Origin: Paenibacillus sp. 1011MAR3C5
Lineage (GTDB): Bacteria > Bacillota > Bacilli > Paenibacillales > Paenibacillaceae
Direction: 5' to 3'
NCBI RefSeq assembly: GCF_003591485.1
Contig: NZ_QZCF01000002.1
Coordinates: 186,001 to 250,000 of the forward strand
DNA length: 64,000 bases
The notes under the pieces are model-generated. The model worked only from the letters and a program-made list of their open reading frames with translations. It was not told the origin of the DNA and did not search any database. Both the position numbers and the translations under genes were made by a program. This document shows positions 18,956 through 28,257 of this stretch, piece after piece. The first letter of the stretch is position 1. Every line of letters begins with the position of its first letter.

Positions 18956-20069
18956 AAGAATCGTGGTTGCCGCTGCGTTATTGGCTTGTCTGCTTAGCGG
19001 CTGCAGCGATCAACGTATATTGGAGAGGCTCGGTTTTCTCCATACAGCAAGCTATGATTTGATTCCGGTGGAGAATAAACATATGGAAGATCAATTAGAG
19101 GTATCTGTTACGTACCCGGTCATCGATGCTCAATTAAGGAAGGTGAAGTACGAAGTATTTAGTGCGACTGCACAGACAAGCAAGGAAGCTAAAATGAAAA
19201 TCTCAAGGAAAAGTGAATTGAGTTTGGTGAACGGTCAGTTGCGCAGTACGTTGTTCGGATTGAGCATAGCGAAGAAAGGTCTTTGGGAGTATATCGATAC
19301 GCTAGTGAGAGATCCCTCGATCTCTCAGCGCGTTAAAATAACCGTGGTGAACGGCAATGCTAATGAACTTTTGAAAAAGAAATATCCCTCCCATCAATCA
19401 ACGGGGCAATATATAGATCGGATGCTGGAGAAGGAAGTGCGCTCGAATAACGTACCCGAGATTACAATATACGAATTTGCAAGGGATTATTTTGACGATG
19501 GTATTGATGTTATTGTGCCTATCATCAAGGACCAGGGGGTGGATATTGTCGTCGACGGCATTGCATTATTCGAAGGAGATCAATACAAGACCAAGCTGGA
19601 TGCCGAACAAGCCATTTACTTCGCTTTTTTAAGGGACTCCTTTAAGCAGGGGGATATAAGCATTGATCTGAGTGAAGTAGGGTTACGCGGAGAATATATC
19701 TTCAGTACATTAAGCAGCAAAAGGGAACTGAATGTAAAGCGGGACAGCTCAGGTGCTCGCGAAGTGGAGATAGCTGTAGACATTAGAGGCTCCGTTCTGG
19801 AGTATACCGGAGATTTGCAACTCAGCGATCATGAAGAAAAAGAAAGGCTGGAAAAGCTAGTTTCGCATTACATTAGCCGCAAGCTGAATGCGATCATCAA
19901 AAAGATGCAGAAATACAAGGTGGACAGTATTGGGGTTGGAAAACATGTAAGAAACAGCATGACCTATTCCGATTGGATAAAACTGGACTGGAATCGTTTG
20001 TATCCGCAGACGAAGATTCAGACTAATGTCCATGTTACGATAAAAGACTACGGCAAGTTCGAAAGATAA
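18948..20069 (+). CDS. Spore germinant receptor subunit C (GerC lipoprotein)
   Basis: 373 residues. Lipoprotein signal peptide with lipobox LLSGC, cysteine at residue 19. The rest is the Ger(x)C family, three mixed alpha/beta domains; the conserved C-terminal segment ends in DWIKLDWNRLYP near residue 350. It is anchored on the outer face of the spore inner membrane. Last gene of the operon and followed by a hairpin with G-U pairs and a T run. Confidence 0.92.
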   Translation: MIRRIVVAAALLACLLSGCSDQRILERLGFLHTASYDLIPVENKHMEDQLEVSVTYPVIDAQLRKVKYEVFSATAQTSKEAKMKISRKSELSLVNGQLRSTLFGLSIAKKGLWEYIDTLVRDPSISQRVKITVVNGNANELLKKKYPSHQSTGQYIDRMLEKEVRSNNVPEITIYEFARDYFDDGIDVIVPIIKDQGVDIVVDGIALFEGDQYKTKLDAEQAIYFAFLRDSFKQGDISIDLSEVGLRGEYIFSTLSSKRELNVKRDSSGAREVEIAVDIRGSVLEYTGDLQLSDHEEKERLEKLVSHYISRKLNAIIKKMQKYKVDSIGVGKHVRNSMTYSDWIKLDWNRLYPQTKIQTNVHVTIKDYGKFER

Positions 20070-20076
20070 TGGATTC

Positions 20077-20104
20077 AGGGCAGGCAAATCGCTTGCTCTT
20101 TTTT
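20077..20104 (+). terminator. Rho-independent terminator of the ger operon
   Basis: Arms AGGGCAGGC (20077-20085) and GCTTGCTCT (20091-20099), nine pairs with two G-U, then TTTTT. Confidence 0.75.
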
Positions 20105-20223
20105 GTGTCTTGGTAACAAGAGACGAGCCTTAAAAAATTCATGAATTTGTGTCGAATTATTCATTGTTTTGTCGAATATATCCGATGAATGAAATATGAA
20201 TTGCACCATTGGGGGGACTTAAA

Positions 20224-22242
20224 ATGAAAATCGCTGAATGGAAATGGATGAAGAGCATAAGGGATTCGGTACGCATCAAGTTTATCACCTTGCTCCTAAG
20301 TTTAACCGTTGTGCCGGTCGTGCTAATCGCTGGGTTGTTGACCAGTCTATTTACAGATATTGTAGAGAAAGATGTCAAGGCACAGCAAGTGATTATTGCC
20401 TCATCGAACGCAACCGTACTGGGGGATTTTCTACAAAGCAAAGTATCAATCGTGGAAAGCATGGTGGAGACCTATAACAAACAGTTTATAAATGGTGACG
20501 AAGAGACGATCCTTACATTATTGCAGTCCATGAAGGCTATGAGTCCGGATGTCAAATCCTATACATACGCTCCGGAGTCTGGACAATCCATCAGCGATAA
20601 TAAGGAAATATTGGACTTGTCTAAATTCAGCAACTTTATCCGGATTAAGGAAGAGAAGACAGTCGCCATATCGGACATTCTTCCAGATGGGGTTTCCGGC
20701 GAGAATATCATTATCATAGACGTGCCGATTCTGGATGATCAGCAGCAATTTCAAGGATTGGTACAAGCGATTGTTAATCCAAGCCGCATTCTTGATAACC
20801 TGAACCGCAACAAAATGAGCGAGTCCAGCTATGTGTACTTGCTGGGACAGGACGGTTCCTACCTGGCTCATCCGGATAATGAGAAGGTCGGACAAAACTT
20901 CAGGGAGCATGCCAATGAAGATAAGATCAAGGCGTATACAGAGCAGGTCCTCATTCGGGAAAACGGCAATGTTTTCTATTCCGAGCCTGATGGACTGAAT
21001 AAGCTGGCAGCGTATGCAGCCGTCGAATTGACGGGTTGGAGGGTGATTGTATCCGGGGATGAAGAGGAACTCATGAGCAGTGTTACCAAGGCGAGGGGGA
21101 CGGGAATACTTGTTATCGTTCTATGCTCGCTTGCAGTAGCGATTATCTCCTATTTTGTTGCAGGCTTTATCCTGCGCCCGATTTTTGCGATGTCGGGGCT
21201 CATGACGAAAGTATCCTCAGGAGATTTGACGGACCGATTGCCAGTCAAGGGCAATGATGAGCTGGATCGGTTAAGACTGAATATGAACGAGATGTTGGAT
21301 TCGTTCAAGATGACGCTGATGAAGCTGTCGGAGGCCGTAGAACATACTGCGGTTTCATCCGAGCAATTGACGGCCATATCGGTTGATTCGGCTGCAGCAG
21401 CAGAGCAGACGGCGGTTGCAGTCGATCGGGTTGCCACAGGCGCCAAGTCACAGCATCATGGGTCGGAGCAATCCGCCATAGCAATGGAAGAGATGGCGGT
21501 CGGCATTCAGAAGATTGCCGAGTCTTCCGGGGTCGTAAGCGAGCATGCACAGATGATGCATGCCGATGTCATGGAAGGAGACCGCATCGTACAGCTCGCG
21601 GTCGGTCAAATTACGCAAGCAAACGGCGCTGTCGGCCGGTCGGCTGAAATGGTGCGTGAACTGGAAGCGAAGACGGCGGAGATTAACGGGATTGTGGGTT
21701 ATATTTCGGAGATCGCGAGCCAGACCAATTTGCTCGCGCTTAATGCATCAATCGAAGCAGCGCGCGCAGGCGAGCATGGCAGAGGATTTGCTGTCGTTGC
21801 CGAGGAAGTGAAGAAGCTTGCTGTACAGACGACTGAGGCGACAGTATCCATCGGTTCGATCTTGCATGAGATTCAGAGATCGACGGCATCGACGTCGACC
21901 GCCATTGCGGAAGGGATCGGCGAGGTTCATAAGAGTGTGGATCAGTTCGAGCAGGTTGGACAGGCTTTTGAAAGTATTATGACAACAGTGAATGGCGTAT
22001 CTGCACAAATTCAGGAGGTGTCCGCTGCGACGGAGGAGCTGTCTGCCAGCACCGAAGAAGTATCGGCATCTATGCAGGAGATAGTTGGCATATCCGAGCA
22101 CGCTCTGCAGGAGCTGGACCAAATCTCGGAGGGTACGAGACGGCAGCGTGATTCTATGAAAGAAATATCCTCGTCTTCGGAATCCTTAAGCCGTATGGCT
22201 ACCGAGCTGCAAGAGCTTGTAGCGTTATTCAAGTTAAAGTAG
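20224..22242 (+). CDS. Methyl-accepting chemotaxis protein
   Basis: 672 residues from the ATG at 20224, preceded by GGGGGGA. Membrane segment at about 18-40, an extracytoplasmic double-Cache-like sensor region (about 41-285, with the Cache-typical [15 protein letters not shown]), a second membrane segment near 295-320, HAMP, and a long cytoplasmic coiled coil with the hairpin tip [20 protein letters not shown] that contacts CheA and CheW. The ligand is unknown. It is a single gene after the ger operon and is closed by a strong terminator shared with the convergent oxidoreductase. Confidence 0.93.
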   Translation: MKIAEWKWMKSIRDSVRIKFITLLLSLTVVPVVLIAGLLTSLFTDIVEKDVKAQQVIIASSNATVLGDFLQSKVSIVESMVETYNKQFINGDEETILTLLQSMKAMSPDVKSYTYAPESGQSISDNKEILDLSKFSNFIRIKEEKTVAISDILPDGVSGENIIIIDVPILDDQQQFQGLVQAIVNPSRILDNLNRNKMSESSYVYLLGQDGSYLAHPDNEKVGQNFREHANEDKIKAYTEQVLIRENGNVFYSEPDGLNKLAAYAAVELTGWRVIVSGDEEELMSSVTKARGTGILVIVLCSLAVAIISYFVAGFILRPIFAMSGLMTKVSSGDLTDRLPVKGNDELDRLRLNMNEMLDSFKMTLMKLSEAVEHTAVSSEQLTAISVDSAAAAEQTAVAVDRVATGAKSQHHGSEQSAIAMEEMAVGIQKIAESSGVVSEHAQMMHADVMEGDRIVQLAVGQITQANGAVGRSAEMVRELEAKTAEINGIVGYISEIASQTNLLALNASIEAARAGEHGRGFAVVAEEVKKLAVQTTEATVSIGSILHEIQRSTASTSTAIAEGIGEVHKSVDQFEQVGQAFESIMTTVNGVSAQIQEVSAATEELSASTEEVSASMQEIVGISEHALQELDQISEGTRRQRDSMKEISSSSESLSRMATELQELVALFKLK

Positions 22243-22263
22243 ATAACTCCACCCCGCTTGCCA

Positions 22264-22306
22264 AAAAGGACCTCAGCCCGCCAGAGAGCGGTTTTGAGGT
22301 CCTTTT
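22264..22306. terminator. Bidirectional terminator between chemoreceptor and oxidoreductase operon
   Basis: Perfect 12-bp arms AAAAGGACCTCA (22264-22275) and TGAGGTCCTTTT (22295-22306). The A/T-rich ends give T runs on both strands, so it can serve both convergent units. Confidence 0.9.
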
Positions 22307-22349
22307 ACACGATCAAGGAGATGTTTCTGTTCAGAGCGTACTCGTAATG

Positions 22350-23360
22350 TTACGGCTTGTATGATGAATCGGATCGCAGCTTGACGGGCTGGCCTTCTTG
22401 AATCGATTGGTAGCCGGCAAGAGCGACGGCTGCAGAACGCATGCCGTCCTCTCCCGTAATTGGTACGGGAACGCCGCTGCTGATGGCTTGTACGAAGGAA
22501 CGAATCAGATACAGATCCATATTGTCCCCCCAATAGCTCCACTGCCCAAGTCCGACTTGTTGACTGTATACTTCATTGACTTGAGCCAGCGAATCGACGG
22601 ACAATACGCCTTTTGTGCCGATAATCTCCATGGTGACATCCCCCCATGTCGGGAATGGGGGCTTTCGAGACCAGCTTGTATCGACAACCCCGAATGCACC
22701 GCTTTCGAATTTCACATGAATCATCCCGGCATCGTCCACCTCAAGCTGCTCATTGAACAAAGTGGAGGCATAAGCGTATACTTCAATTGGCTCAGAGCTG
22801 GTAATCCAGCGCATAAGGTCCATGACATGCACGGTATGGTCGAGAAGGGCACCGCCCCCGGACAAGCTGCGGTCGACGAACCAGCCGGACGGTGCTGTAC
22901 CGCGATTGGTGCCTTTGATCGCTACGATCTCGCCGATCTCGCCGCGTTCAACAGCTTGCTTGGCTTGTACGACTGCGGCAAGATAGCGGCAAGGAAAGGC
23001 CGTCATAAGCTGAACATAATTGCGCTTACAGGCATCAATCATGTCATTCATCTCTTCGACAGAGATACCGAGCGGCTTCTCACACAGCACATGAACGCCT
23101 TTGCTTGCGGCAGCGATTACAATTTCGGCGTGCAGCGCGTTCTCGGAGCAGACGACGACTGCGTCCAGCGGCTGCTCAAGCAGCACATGATAGTCGTTAT
23201 AGTACGTAATGTTATGCTTGGCTGTTACTTCCGCTACTCGAGCGTGGACAGGATCTGCAATACCAACGATCTCAACTTCTGGGACGGACAGCAAAGCATC
23301 TAGATAAGAAAAGGCATGCTCATGTGCGAAGCTGATCATACCAACCTTTAAGTTGCTCAT
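22350..23360 (-). CDS. Gfo/Idh/MocA-family oxidoreductase
   Basis: 336 residues. N-terminal Rossmann fold (VGMISFAHEHAF then VEIVGIADP) and the family catalytic motif CEKPLG near residue 93. The C-terminal alpha/beta domain (about 125-330) should bind the substrate; LLDHTVHVMDLMRW supplies the conserved His/Asp pair. These enzymes oxidise or reduce sugars, inositols or their acids with NAD(P). It overlaps the upstream gene of the same family by four bases, so the two probably act on related substrates. Exact substrate unknown. Confidence 0.9.
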   Translation of the reverse strand: MSNLKVGMISFAHEHAFSYLDALLSVPEVEIVGIADPVHARVAEVTAKHNITYYNDYHVLLEQPLDAVVVCSENALHAEIVIAAASKGVHVLCEKPLGISVEEMNDMIDACKRNYVQLMTAFPCRYLAAVVQAKQAVERGEIGEIVAIKGTNRGTAPSGWFVDRSLSGGGALLDHTVHVMDLMRWITSSEPIEVYAYASTLFNEQLEVDDAGMIHVKFESGAFGVVDTSWSRKPPFPTWGDVTMEIIGTKGVLSVDSLAQVNEVYSQQVGLGQWSYWGDNMDLYLIRSFVQAISSGVPVPITGEDGMRSAAVALAGYQSIQEGQPVKLRSDSSYKP

Positions 23361-24343
23361 TGCGCGTTGCCTCCTTTCAGATAGACAGCTTTTCCGGTAG
23401 CAGCGCTTTCTCTTGCATAAAGGGCTAATTCAAGCGCTTTGTAGGCATCGGCTGCAGTCACGATCGGCTCGCTTCCATCTTCTATGCTGCGAATAAAGTG
23501 CTCCAACTGCAGCTCATACGGGCTTCTGTATCCCGGACTTCCCGGTATGACGACTGATCCGGTCGAATCGCTGCTTGCTTTGTTCTTGACGATTTGGAGC
23601 GAGCTGCTCTTCAGGCTGTTGGCTCGAACGATACCGGCGCTGCCGGCAATTTCAGCTTTGGTATGGAACGGCCCTGGATAACCCCAGTTCGCTTCCACAT
23701 TCGCAATTGTACCGTTTTCGAAGCGCAAAGTGACCAGAGCATAATCGAGCTCCTCTTGTTTCGCGTTCAGCGCGTATATGCTTTCGACCTCACCGAAGCA
23801 TGAACGAAGGAAGTCCAGATCATGAATCATCAAATCGACGATGACGCCTCCGCTCAGCTTTTCATCATGGAACCAGCTGCCCGGATGTGCGCCAATTCGG
23901 CTTGCGTGCGCGACTGCCGGACGACCCAGTTTTCCGCTGTCCAGTGTCTGCTTAAGATGGATGTAATCGGGGAAGAAACGTACGACATGACCTACAAATA
24001 AGCGAACATTGTTTTCTTCACAGGCGTTCATCATTTCCCGGGCGTCTTCAAGCGAAAGAGCAATAGGCTTTTCGCAAATAATATGCTTTCTTGCTTTTGC
24101 AGCTTCAAGCGTATATTCTTTGTGTAAATAAGTAGGCAGAGCGATGCTTACCGCATCAAAATCCGCATTTGCCAGCATGTCATCGAACGAGTAATACGCG
24201 ACTGTTCCTGTCTGCTCAGCCAATGTATCGGCCAACTGACGATTTGCATCGCAAACACCTGTTAATTGCACGTTTGCAAGGCTGGCGTATATACCGGCAT
24301 GAATAGCACCCATGCCTCCGCAGCCTAGGACTGCAACTTTCAT
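23357..24343 (-). CDS. Gfo/Idh/MocA-family oxidoreductase (inositol dehydrogenase-like)
   Basis: 328 residues, first gene of a two-gene operon. Nucleotide-binding motif GCGGMGAIHAG at residues 7-17, catalytic CEKPIALS near residue 93, and VDLMIHDLDFLR in the C-terminal domain. It is divergent from an AraC-type regulator with 132 bp between the starts. The pair resembles small catabolic modules for rare sugars or inositols in Paenibacillus. No transporter is encoded beside it, so the substrate must come from elsewhere. Confidence 0.9.
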   Translation of the reverse strand: MKVAVLGCGGMGAIHAGIYASLANVQLTGVCDANRQLADTLAEQTGTVAYYSFDDMLANADFDAVSIALPTYLHKEYTLEAAKARKHIICEKPIALSLEDAREMMNACEENNVRLFVGHVVRFFPDYIHLKQTLDSGKLGRPAVAHASRIGAHPGSWFHDEKLSGGVIVDLMIHDLDFLRSCFGEVESIYALNAKQEELDYALVTLRFENGTIANVEANWGYPGPFHTKAEIAGSAGIVRANSLKSSSLQIVKNKASSDSTGSVVIPGSPGYRSPYELQLEHFIRSIEDGSEPIVTAADAYKALELALYARESAATGKAVYLKGGNAQ

Positions 24344-24475
24344 AGAGGGTCACCTTCCTTTATTTGTGATTAGCTATGTCTTAATCATACTAGGGAAGAG
24401 CAGCAGGCGTATATGCCATTATTTAATGGTTTTGTATCCATTTTCAACATTTGAACATTTGGGAGCGGGATCGTC

Positions 24476-25360
24476 TTGGACATCATCAAAGAGCCTATTC
24501 ATTACCAGAATCAGCAGCTCTGCCTGAAAGTATGGACGTTTCTCCAAGAAGGCCACTTCGGCGCGGAAATGCCAAGCTGGCACTATCATAAGGAAGTAGA
24601 GTTTATTCTCGTATTAGAAGGTGTGCATGAGATGCATACGTTAGGCCAAGCCTATCGCCTGGAACAGGGCGATGTGATGGTGATTGGCTCCAATCAGCTT
24701 CATCGAGCCGTAGGTCATGCAGGGCATGAAGCAGAATATATCGTGCTTCACGTCGATTTGGAGCCGTACTTCGATCCGGCAACGATCAACTATTTAAGCT
24801 GTTTCTTGGAGGTGCTTCAGCCGCTTGACGGAATGAATGACCGGTTTGCATTCAATCCAGATGCAAGGGAGGCGGTCGGACGCGCGATCTCCAGCATTCA
24901 TGAGGAAGTCATGGCCAAGCGCCATGGCTACGAGGTAGCGGTCAGCATGCATATCAAAGCGTTGATGCTTACCATGCTGAGGCATGACACGAACGGCATA
25001 TTATCTCCGGGCGGAAAGCTGGACGCTCACGTGCTTAAGCCTATTATTGCTCTTATAGACGAACGTCTAGGCGAGAAGATACACATGGCGGAACTGAGCG
25101 CTTTAGCCGGAATGAGCTATGTATACTTCTCTAAGTATTTTAAAGCGCATATGGGACTGTCGTTCACTGAGTATGTCAATCGGCGACGTATCGCTAAAGC
25201 CACGCGTCTGCTGGCTCTGACAGACCGGAAAATAACAGATATCGCATATTCCGTTGGACTGGAAAATATGGCGCACTTTTATGAAATGTTCAAACGCTTC
25301 AACGGCTGCACGCCAAAGCAATTTAAATTACAAATGGTGTTGTCTGAGGAACCGGACTAA
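24476..25360 (+). CDS. AraC-family regulator with cupin sensor domain
   Basis: 294 residues with a TTG start supported by GGGAG ten bases upstream. The N-terminal cupin-like domain (about 20-110) has HYHKEVEFILVLEG and LEQGDVMVIG; the C-terminal pair of helix-turn-helix motifs (about 190-290) reads MAELSALAGMSYVYFSKYFK and ITDIAYSVGLENMAHFYEMF. Such proteins sense a small sugar and activate a neighbouring operon. The divergent oxidoreductase pair is the likely target (inference from position). Confidence 0.92.
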   Translation: MDIIKEPIHYQNQQLCLKVWTFLQEGHFGAEMPSWHYHKEVEFILVLEGVHEMHTLGQAYRLEQGDVMVIGSNQLHRAVGHAGHEAEYIVLHVDLEPYFDPATINYLSCFLEVLQPLDGMNDRFAFNPDAREAVGRAISSIHEEVMAKRHGYEVAVSMHIKALMLTMLRHDTNGILSPGGKLDAHVLKPIIALIDERLGEKIHMAELSALAGMSYVYFSKYFKAHMGLSFTEYVNRRRIAKATRLLALTDRKITDIAYSVGLENMAHFYEMFKRFNGCTPKQFKLQMVLSEEPD

Positions 25361-25559
25361 ATTCCCTCTAATGTCCAACTTCGATGAAATGTATATCCGC
25401 TAGTTGAGAAAATCATCAATAAACGAATAAAATGCAAGATCGGCTGATAGCGCCATGTATGTAAGCGTTCTTATCGGGCTTTTTAGGCTTTTTCCGGCGA
25501 AACATGTCTGGAATGCGCTTTTACAAAACATTCGGAAAGGAGTAGCATTAGGCTCATAA

Positions 25560-25710
25560 ATGAATAAGCGTAACGCTCAATGGTCCGTTAGGATCAGCGG
25601 GGGAACCAAAGCGATCTATTGGATCGCAGGGGTGAATCCATAGTTATATGGTAGGGAGCTCTCGACTTCCGAATCCGTCAGCTAACCTCGTAAGCGTTGT
25701 TCGGGAGATA
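25560..25710 (+). promoter_or_regulatory. ydaO/yuaA-type c-di-AMP riboswitch upstream of ktrA
   Basis: The segment carries the conserved blocks of this class in order: GGGGGAACCA (from about 25609), GGGGTGAATCC (about 25630), GGGAGCTCTCGACTTCC, ATCCGTCAGCTAACCTCGT. The closing stem pairs AACGCT (25572-25577) with AGCGTT (25693-25698). A terminator follows at 25736. In known members c-di-AMP binding favours termination and shuts off potassium uptake, which fits the ktrAB genes below. Confidence 0.95.
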
Positions 25711-25735
25711 AGTGCGCGCGCTTGTGTTCGTCATG

Positions 25736-25767
25736 ACCACAGAGAGCCTGTTTCTCTGTGGTTTTTT
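25736..25767 (+). terminator. Riboswitch-controlled terminator before ktrA
   Basis: Arms ACCACAGAG (25736-25744) and CTCTGTGGT (25754-25762), then six T. It lies between the c-di-AMP aptamer and ktrA, so read-through decides expression. Confidence 0.9.
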
Positions 25768-25811
25768 GCTGTGTGCAATCAACAATGATAAGTAGAAGAG
25801 AGGCTCATCAG

Positions 25812-26474
25812 ATGGGAAAACAATTTGTAGTCATTGGGTTAGGAAGATTCGGGGGAAGTGTGACGCGAACATTGCTATCGCTTGGCTACGAAGTTATGGG
25901 CATCGACAAGGATGAGCGGAGAGTACAGGAATATGCTCCTATCTTGTCCCATGTCTATCAAGCGGATTCAACCGATGATCAGGTGATGCGGGAACTCGGC
26001 GTGCGCAATCTGGACCATGCGATTGTAGCCATAGGTGAAAATCTCCAGTCCAGCATATTGACCACATTGATTCTTAAGGACATCGGCGTAAAGTTCGTAA
26101 CGGCAAAGGCAACAAGCGATTACCATCAGCGGGTGCTTGAAGGCGTCGGTGCGGACCATATCGTTCATCCGGAGCGTGATACGGGAGTTCGGGTAGCCCA
26201 TCAGGTAACCTCTAAAAATATGATTGATTATTTGGAGCTATCTCCCCAGCATAGTCTTGTCGAGATGATTGCGCCGCCAATCTTCTGCGGGAAAACGTTG
26301 AAAACATTGGACTTCAGAGCCAATTTCGGCTGCAGCGTCATGGCAATTCGCAGAAAAGACAATGATCTGGTTGTTTCCCCGCATGCGGACGATTGTATAT
26401 TTGAAGGCGACATGCTGGTCATCATCGGTAAAAATAGTGACATCACCCGTTTTGAGAGGACTTTTGCAGATTAG
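25812..26474 (+). CDS. ktrA: Potassium uptake regulatory subunit KtrA
   Basis: 220 residues from the ATG at 25812; an upstream in-frame GTG at 25758 lies inside the terminator and is rejected. RCK_N domain: VIGLGRFGGSVTRTL (glycine-rich nucleotide loop), GIDKDE, and YQADSTDD. An RCK_C domain (about 135-220) follows, a known second c-di-AMP target in this family. KtrA forms an octameric ring that gates the membrane subunit KtrB. The two genes are 11 bp apart and lie under a c-di-AMP riboswitch. Confidence 0.95.
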   Translation: MGKQFVVIGLGRFGGSVTRTLLSLGYEVMGIDKDERRVQEYAPILSHVYQADSTDDQVMRELGVRNLDHAIVAIGENLQSSILTTLILKDIGVKFVTAKATSDYHQRVLEGVGADHIVHPERDTGVRVAHQVTSKNMIDYLELSPQHSLVEMIAPPIFCGKTLKTLDFRANFGCSVMAIRRKDNDLVVSPHADDCIFEGDMLVIIGKNSDITRFERTFAD

Positions 26475-26485
26475 AGGGGTAACTT

Positions 26486-27826
26486 ATGGATTTGGCTAGG
26501 TTGAAAAAGCGGGAGATAAATCCCCATCAATGGTCCGTTATCGGATTCGCTGTTATCATTTTTATCGGCGCTATCCTGCTGGCTTTGCCGTCTTCCTCCA
26601 CTAGCGGCAAGTCAATCGGTTTTCTTGACGCCTTATTCACTTCGACTTCTGCTGTATGCGTGACAGGTTTAGTGGTTCTCGATACCGGATCGGATTTTAC
26701 GTTATTAGGTCAAGGAATCATTTTGCTGCTAATACAGATTGGCGGAATGGGCTTTATGGTTTACGGCGTTATCATTGCATTGCTGCTTGGAAAAAAGATT
26801 GGCTTGAGGCAGCGTGTCTTCATCCAGGAATCAACGAAATCAGCCTCCATCCAGGGGCTCGTCAAGCTGGTGCTTAGCATTGTCGTCATAACGCTCAGCT
26901 TTGAAGCGGCAGGCGCATTTGTATTATGGCTCCGATGGATGCCGGAATTGGGAGTGGGCGAGTCCGCGTATTACGCTGTTTTTCATGCAGTCTCCTCTTT
27001 CAATAATGCAGGTTTTGGCTTGTGGTCTGACAGCCTGGTTCGATATGTCGGAGATCCGATCGTCAATATTGTGATTTCTTTCTTATTCATTTTCGGCGGA
27101 ATCGGATTCATCGTCATTGTCGATATTGTGAAAAAGCGCAGATGGAGCTTGTTTGCCCTGCATACCAAAATCGTTCTTCTTATCTCTGCGCTTCTAACCG
27201 TTGGCGGATTCATTCTTATTCTAATACTGGAGCTGCTAAATCCTGCTGTGTTCGGCGGATTAAGCTGGAGCGAAAAGCTGTGGGCTGCATATTTTCAAAG
27301 CGTTACAACGCGAACGGCTGGCTTCAATTCCGTAGACCTGGGAGGGCTGTTGACCGCTACTCAGTTCTTGATGGTATTTCTGATGTTTGTCGGTGCGTCC
27401 TCTGGCTCAACGGGCGGCGGGATTAAGACCAACACACTCATGATTCTGCTTGTAGCTATGTATAGCAGTATTCGCGGCAGAAGCCAAGTGCATATTTTCA
27501 AGCGAAAAATATCGCATAATATCGTACTTAGCGCCCTGTCCGTTATTCTTCTGTCGCTCGGGCTAGTATTGTTTGTATCTTTTCTGCTAACGATTACGGA
27601 AGGCGGAAAAGAATTTATCGACCTCTTGTTTGAGGCAACCTCGGCATTTGGCACGGTAGGCATGTCGGTAGGCATTACGCCTGATCTGACCCCGGCCGGC
27701 AAGATGATTATTATCTTTACCATGTTTGCAGGACGGCTAGGCCCGCTGACGCTCGCCTTTGCACTTGCGCGTAAACTAAAAGTAAGCAAAATCGGATATC
27801 CCGAGGAAAAGATTTTAGTCGGATAA
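26486..27826 (+). CDS. ktrB: Potassium uptake transmembrane subunit KtrB
   Basis: 446 residues of the TrkH/KtrB/HKT superfamily, with four M1-P-M2 repeats. The selectivity-filter glycines are visible in each pore loop: TSAVCVTGLVVLD, SSFNNAGFGLW, VTTRTAGFNSVD and SAFGTVGMSVG. The flexible intramembrane loop SSGSTGGGIKTNT in the third repeat is the gate. It imports K+, usually with Na+, under control of KtrA. Translation starts at GAGGGGTAACTT-ATG. Confidence 0.95.
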   Translation: MDLARLKKREINPHQWSVIGFAVIIFIGAILLALPSSSTSGKSIGFLDALFTSTSAVCVTGLVVLDTGSDFTLLGQGIILLLIQIGGMGFMVYGVIIALLLGKKIGLRQRVFIQESTKSASIQGLVKLVLSIVVITLSFEAAGAFVLWLRWMPELGVGESAYYAVFHAVSSFNNAGFGLWSDSLVRYVGDPIVNIVISFLFIFGGIGFIVIVDIVKKRRWSLFALHTKIVLLISALLTVGGFILILILELLNPAVFGGLSWSEKLWAAYFQSVTTRTAGFNSVDLGGLLTATQFLMVFLMFVGASSGSTGGGIKTNTLMILLVAMYSSIRGRSQVHIFKRKISHNIVLSALSVILLSLGLVLFVSFLLTITEGGKEFIDLLFEATSAFGTVGMSVGITPDLTPAGKMIIIFTMFAGRLGPLTLAFALARKLKVSKIGYPEEKILVG

Positions 27827-27853
27827 TGGTGTAGGCAAATATGTGCAAGGCTG

Positions 27854-28036
27854 TTGTTATACAAGGGAGAAGCTTTTTACTGGATGAAGAACACGTTCTG
27901 CGGAATCGGCGACAAATATGCTCAAAGCTACATGAATGAATATTGTTTAAGATTAAATGCAGCCTTAGGCGCTAATGAGCGTGCTTATGAGTATGTTGCC
28001 GGCCTTTCATTTCGCTCTCTTAATCAGGTTGCGTAG
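27854..28036 (+). pseudogene. Possible C-terminal remnant of an IS1595-type transposase
   Basis: A 60-codon frame whose segment KNTFCGIGDKYAQSYMNEYC followed by LRLN resembles the C-terminal FxGIxxKYxQxYxxEFxxRxN pattern of IS1595/ISXO2 transposases. Nothing recognisable as the catalytic part lies upstream, where ktrB ends at 27826. No inverted ends were found. It may equally be a chance open frame. The stretch 28037-28225 beyond it shows no gene. Confidence 0.35.
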
Positions 28037-28231
28037 AACATAATAATTTTTTACTGAACCGCTTTCTTCTCGCGGGGCCTCCTGAGCAGAGGGAGAGTGA
28101 GCAGGGTAGTGGGGGGAGGAGAACATCTACTGAATAGGGAATTAGTGGCAACATTTGCAGAAGGAATTGTAGTTTTGTAGGTGGGGTTACATGGACAGCA
28201 TAGCATCGTGATGAGATATTGGAGCCAACAA

Positions 28232-28257
28232 AAGCCCGGGCCGTTATGGCCGGGCTT
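28232..28257 (-). terminator. Terminator overlapping the 3' end of the NagZ-like gene
   Basis: Arms AAGCCCGG (28232-28239) and CCGGGCTT (28250-28257), with a T run on the minus strand (28231-28228). The last codons (Gln-Ala-Arg-Pro) and the TAA lie inside the hairpin. Confidence 0.85.
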
